From F1-120-MAGs023 sp038228615 (GTDB lineage Bacteria; Actinomycetota; Acidimicrobiia; IMCC26256; PALSA-610), in the NCBI GenBank assembly GCA_038228615.1, contig JBBRPC010000052.1, forward strand, positions 1-19,112: a stretch of DNA of 19,112 nt, read 5' to 3'. Shown here in pieces: positions 15,986 through 19,112 of the stretch. The translations under genes and the position numbers were made by a program. A model generated the notes under the pieces. That model saw nothing but the letters and a program-made list of their open reading frames with translations. It searched no databases and was not told the origin of the DNA. Position 1 is the first letter of the stretch; every line of letters begins with the position of its first letter.

Positions 15986-17160
15986 GAGGATTCGCTCAAC
16001 ATTTCGTTGAACAGCTGAACGACCCTTGGGTCGTCGATTCCACGTTCCGTCAGGAATTCGCCAAACAGGTCGGCACCGCTTCGGCCCGCTCTCGATTTAG
16101 TTGCACGTGGTGTCGAGTCGGTGGGGTCGTGCTGCTGTGTGATCATGACGTCGACCACGCGCGGGAGCAACGCGCGAACTTCGTCGGCGAGTCCTGCCCT
16201 CATGGATTCGTGCAACCTCACTCGAAGCCATGCGTCCTGTAGTTGTGGCGCCATGGCGGTGAGTTCCGACAGCGTTGCTTCGATCGTGAGCAACCGATCG
16301 GCGGATGCGATCTCAACGCCTCGAACCTTCGCTGGTGCATTCGGCTGCATCTCGACAATCAGTACTTGCGGCGTGTTGGATCCTTCGCCGAAGTCGACCT
16401 GTATCGGCGAGCCGCAGTACCAGACAGGACATCCGGCGGCGACAGATTGGGTACGGTGGAGATGCCCAAGAGCGACATAATGCGCCTCGATTGGGAAGAC
16501 CGACGCAGGCACTGCGTATTCAAAAATCGAATGTGCCTCGCGTTCGCCACCTCCGAAGGTCGCGTGCAACACGGTGGCATGAGCGAGCAATACGGTCACC
16601 AGTTCATTTGAAGTTGCGCCCGGCGATGTTGTGCCCGGTGATGTTGCAGCGACGAGGTGACGAACAAGGTGTCGGTAGTCGGTCGTGTACTCGTTTGTCG
16701 CGGCGGCTCCGCTCAGCTCGAACAGTTCGTGAGATCTCACCGCGAATCGCTGCGACACGAACGGGAGACACGCCATCCGCAGCTTCTGTCCACTTCGGGT
16801 CGTGATCTCGACGACACCACCATTGCGAGCCGCGACGGGATGGCCGAAGAGGTGGATTCCTGCGGCGGCACAGAGCGGTCGCATCGCGTCGAACGACGAG
16901 GCGCTGTCGTGATTTCCGGCGATGGCGAACACTTCCGCGCCGGTCGCGCGCAATGCCAACAGTGCGTTCCAGGCCACGCGTTGTGCCTCTGGCGCCGGTA
17001 CCGATGTTTCGAAGATGTCACCTGCAATCGCCACAACGTCGACGGCCTCGTCGCGCGCAATGTCGACGATTTCGGCCAAGACCCGTTCATGTTCTGCGAG
17101 GCGCGAACGGCCCCGCAAGGTCTTGCCGATATGCCAATCGCCGGTGTGCAGAAGTTTCAC
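15982..17160 (-). CDS. sbcD: DNA double-strand-break nuclease SbcD (Mre11-like)
   Basis: A 392-residue calcineurin-like phosphoesterase of the Mre11/SbcD family, the manganese-dependent exo/endonuclease of the SbcCD complex. The metal-binding motifs are all visible: GDWH (D8, H10), AGDIFE (D48), GNHD (N83, H84, D85), LLAHAT, and GHLH (232-235). A C-terminal region of about 120 residues should dock onto the SbcC coiled-coil base. The start is GTG at 17160, 8 bases after the herA stop, without a strong ribosome site, so it is probably coupled to herA. The stop overlaps the sbcC start. Confidence 0.96.
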   Translation of the reverse strand: MKLLHTGDWHIGKTLRGRSRLAEHERVLAEIVDIARDEAVDVVAIAGDIFETSVPAPEAQRVAWNALLALRATGAEVFAIAGNHDSASSFDAMRPLCAAAGIHLFGHPVAARNGGVVEITTRSGQKLRMACLPFVSQRFAVRSHELFELSGAAATNEYTTDYRHLVRHLVAATSPGTTSPGATSNELVTVLLAHATVLHATFGGGEREAHSIFEYAVPASVFPIEAHYVALGHLHRTQSVAAGCPVWYCGSPIQVDFGEGSNTPQVLIVEMQPNAPAKVRGVEIASADRLLTIEATLSELTAMAPQLQDAWLRVRLHESMRAGLADEVRALLPRVVDVMITQQHDPTDSTPRATKSRAGRSGADLFGEFLTERGIDDPRVVQLFNEMLSESS

Positions 17161-17168
17161 GTCGCCAG

Positions 17169-18926
17169 CTACAAACTGGGAAACTTCGCGAATGGGTCTT
17201 GGAGCTCACCCGACTCCGATTGATCCGATCCGGGCGTGGCGCCGGTTTCCTCGGTCGCCGCGCGCGAACTGACGGTCTTGATCGCGGCTTCGTCGGGCCG
17301 AGTGGCCCACGCCGGAAACGGGAACTCGACCGTCAGCGGTACCGGTATTTCTGGTTGCATCACGAACATGGTTCCTGGTTTGGCAAGCGTCGCTCGTTGT
17401 TGGTGGCTTTTGGGGAGGAAGCCGTACTCTGGCCTGCCAGCCTCTGCCGCGTCGAGCCGTCCAACGACGCGCAGTGCCGAGTTGGAAACGATGCGCCGTT
17501 CCACTTCGCTTGCGGTTTGTTGCGCACCGATCAACACAATGCCGAGCGATCGTCCGCGTTCTGCCACGTCGAGCAAAATCTCTTTGATCGGCGACGTGCC
17601 GTCGCGAGGGGCGTACTTGTTGAGTTCGTCGAGTACGACGAAGAGCAGTGGATCCCTGGTGCCTTGCTGCTCCTTCGCGTTGAACGTACGACGGAGCGTC
17701 ACGCCAACCACGAAACGCTGCGCGCGGTCGGCGAGATTGTGCAAGTCGACGACCGTGACCTGTGCACCAGTGGTCGTGATCGCCCTAGCTCGGCCGCGCA
17801 ACGGAATGTCGCTCCGGATCAGCCGTTCGAGCTTTGGCACCGCCGATCGAAGCCTGCGGAAAAAAGCGTTAATGGTTCCGAGCGTGTTGGGACCTGCCCA
17901 CTGCCGTCGTTCGTACTCGTCGTCGCTGTTGAGCTTCTCGTCGATGAAATCGACAAGTGCACGCAGCGTGCGGATGGCCACGCCGTCGATTGTGACCGCG
18001 CCAGCTTCAGCGTCGAGCAGCTGCGCGTCTTGGAGTCGCCGCGCGACCTGATGAATGACAGTGGTGTATTGATTGCGTTCGTCTTCGGCGTCGGCAAAAA
18101 GGAACGGCAACAGTTCTTCATGGCAAAACTCGGCGAGCGTCCACCAAAACGCCTCGACGCCCCTGTCGCGAGTCGCGACATCGGGTGCGCCATTGACGTC
18201 GTTGTTGCGGGCCGGTGCGAAGACCTGCACGCTCGCAAATGCTGCCGGTTCAAGCCCGAGAGTGCGATAGCGGTCGCGTTCGCGGTCGTCCAACTTCAAG
18301 TTGTCATGATCTAGGAAGAGCAGATCTTCACCCTTCACATTGAAAATCAACGCACCAGCGTTGTGTTTCGCAACGAGACCAGGCGAGTTGAACAAGGAAT
18401 ACAACAAGAACGTCGCATACGTGGTTTTCGTGGCGACACCAGATATCCCGCTGATGTTGACATGCGCACCTCTGGTGCCATCGAGGAAATCCAGATTTGC
18501 GTAGAGCGGGAGCCCGTCACGCCCGATCCCGAGCGGAATTTTACGCTCCATACGATCGAAATAGAGCACAACGTCACGCTCGTCGTCGGTTGCTCGACGA
18601 ACTGGCGCACCTGGCGTTGGCGGTACATAGATTTCGGGCTCGACCCGGGTAGCGAGCACCCGTGCAGACTCGCTCACCTCGGCGGGCAGTACACCGTCCT
18701 CGATGAGAAACACGTCGGAGTCGAAATGCGCACCCTCGTGCCTGGCGCGAACTTCGGACACAATCCCGCCAATCTTGACGGTGCCATCGCGACCAGGAAC
18801 GGTACGGTCGCAGACGACAACGTCGTCGAGTTGGAGATACTGGCCAGGAGCGACCGCGACCCAAAAATCGAGCGGCGTGGAGTCTTCGGTCCCCAACACG
18901 CGGCCTACAGGTTCGGCGTCACTCAT
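17169..18926 (-). CDS. herA: HerA-family DNA translocase ATPase (DUF87)
   Basis: A 585-residue FtsK/HerA-superfamily ATPase, the motor that forms a hexamer and works with NurA. The N-terminal HAS-barrel-like domain (about 1-110) is followed by a RecA-like core. Its P-loop reads GISGVATKT (160-168, K167), lacking the canonical GxxxxGKT glycines. Walker B is LLFVVLDE (D433, E434). A distal GAQQTASEVERRIVSN segment and VVGRLDAAEAGR fit the HerA sensor and arginine-finger region. The C-terminus is a Ser/Glu-rich tail. It starts at ATG 18926 with only a weak GGCGGA site. It is the first recognisable gene of the four-gene operon. Bacterial DUF87 proteins also occur in defence systems, but the sbcCD-nurA context favours end processing. 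Confidence 0.92.
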   Translation of the reverse strand: MSDAEPVGRVLGTEDSTPLDFWVAVAPGQYLQLDDVVVCDRTVPGRDGTVKIGGIVSEVRARHEGAHFDSDVFLIEDGVLPAEVSESARVLATRVEPEIYVPPTPGAPVRRATDDERDVVLYFDRMERKIPLGIGRDGLPLYANLDFLDGTRGAHVNISGISGVATKTTYATFLLYSLFNSPGLVAKHNAGALIFNVKGEDLLFLDHDNLKLDDRERDRYRTLGLEPAAFASVQVFAPARNNDVNGAPDVATRDRGVEAFWWTLAEFCHEELLPFLFADAEDERNQYTTVIHQVARRLQDAQLLDAEAGAVTIDGVAIRTLRALVDFIDEKLNSDDEYERRQWAGPNTLGTINAFFRRLRSAVPKLERLIRSDIPLRGRARAITTTGAQVTVVDLHNLADRAQRFVVGVTLRRTFNAKEQQGTRDPLLFVVLDELNKYAPRDGTSPIKEILLDVAERGRSLGIVLIGAQQTASEVERRIVSNSALRVVGRLDAAEAGRPEYGFLPKSHQQRATLAKPGTMFVMQPEIPVPLTVEFPFPAWATRPDEAAIKTVSSRAATEETGATPGSDQSESGELQDPFAKFPSL

Positions 18927-18945
18927 TCCGCCGACCGTAGCTTGT

Positions 18946-19112
18946 GTCTTTGCCTCGCTGTTCGCTCGGCGGCGAGCGTCCTTCGGGCCGACTCACTCGC
19001 TGTCGCTCGTCTCGGTCCCTGCGGTCGCCGCAGTTCCGGTCTTTGCCTCGCTGTTCGCTCGGCGGCGAGCGTCCTTCGGGCCGACTCACTCGCTGTCGCT
19101 CGTCTCGGTCCC
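18946..19112. repeat. 93-bp-period direct repeat upstream of herA
   Basis: A 74-bp sequence at 18946-19019 recurs exactly at 19039-19112, with a 19-bp spacer, giving a 93-bp period that may continue past the window. Each copy holds the hairpin CGCTCG-GCGG-CGAGCG (18963-18978 and 19056-19071) and a bulged pairing of GGGCCGA with TCGGTCCC. The spacer junction forms CTGCGG-TCG-CCGCAG (19019-19033). The period is a multiple of three, and at least one frame on each strand is open through the array. It resembles a structured intergenic repeat; a repetitive protein C-terminus is the alternative. Confidence 0.9.

Noticed and set aside
16953..18314. 453-codon open frame on the plus strand
   Set aside because: Antisense to herA and sbcD, both with intact motifs. 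Its product is Arg-rich with no recognisable domain.
12654..18926. Reading the herA operon as a phage-defence island
   Set aside because: HerA-type ATPases occur in defence systems, but here the partners are SbcCD and NurA, and no integrase, toxin, restriction or mobile-element gene is nearby. Kept only as a secondary possibility.
18946..19112. CRISPR array
   Set aside because: Two 74-bp copies with a 19-bp spacer do not fit CRISPR repeat/spacer sizes, and no cas gene is present.

Overview
The window looks like a chromosomal segment of a moderately GC-rich actinobacterium, probably from the Acidimicrobiia. The evidence is the gene order manB, Trm112-like, two-domain sugar-phosphate isomerase, ahcY, which resembles the mannose/SAH neighbourhood of actinobacteria, together with actinobacterial-type FtsH and AhcY proteins. 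This placement is inferred from gene content and protein character, not from a marker gene. The segment is densely coding, with no gene-free stretch over 300 bases and no rRNA, tRNA, insertion sequence, prophage or CRISPR array that I can see.

Layout. At 58-2136 (-) is ftsH, divergent from a CPBP-family membrane protease (2272-3030, +). Next come a 55-residue zinc ribbon (3169-3336, +), a short 13-bp tandem repeat, and a very large polytopic GT-C-like membrane protein with a repetitive Gly/Pro tail (3456-6302, +). A probable co-directional run follows: manB (6366-7703), a Trm112-like zinc protein (7712-7948), a phosphoglucose/phosphomannose isomerase (7958-9001) and a Tat-exported phosphoesterase lipoprotein (9040-10473). 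A VOC/glyoxalase-fold gene faces it (10481-10846, -). Then ahcY (11079-12557, +) ends in a strong hairpin terminator.

The right third (12654-18926, -) is a tightly packed four-gene operon in the order herA, sbcD (mre11), sbcC (rad50), nurA. The sbcD-sbcC and sbcC-nurA junctions overlap by 4 bases, and herA-sbcD are 8 bases apart. This is the HerA-NurA-Mre11-Rad50 end-resection set best known from thermophilic archaea, here in a bacterium. It is the most interesting system in the window.

Upstream of herA, at the window edge, a 74-bp sequence is repeated exactly with a 93-bp period. It is hairpin-rich, and its minus-strand frame stays open and ends in a TGA overlapping the herA start codon.

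How the genes may work together. The isomerase and ManB interconvert hexose phosphates toward mannose-1-phosphate. The adjacent GT-C-like protein could use polyprenyl-linked sugar to glycosylate lipids or proteins at the membrane. FtsH and the CPBP protease act in membrane proteolysis. AhcY recycles S-adenosylhomocysteine from methylation reactions, and the Trm112-like protein belongs to a family that activates methyltransferases. HerA, NurA, SbcD and SbcC would process double-strand DNA ends.
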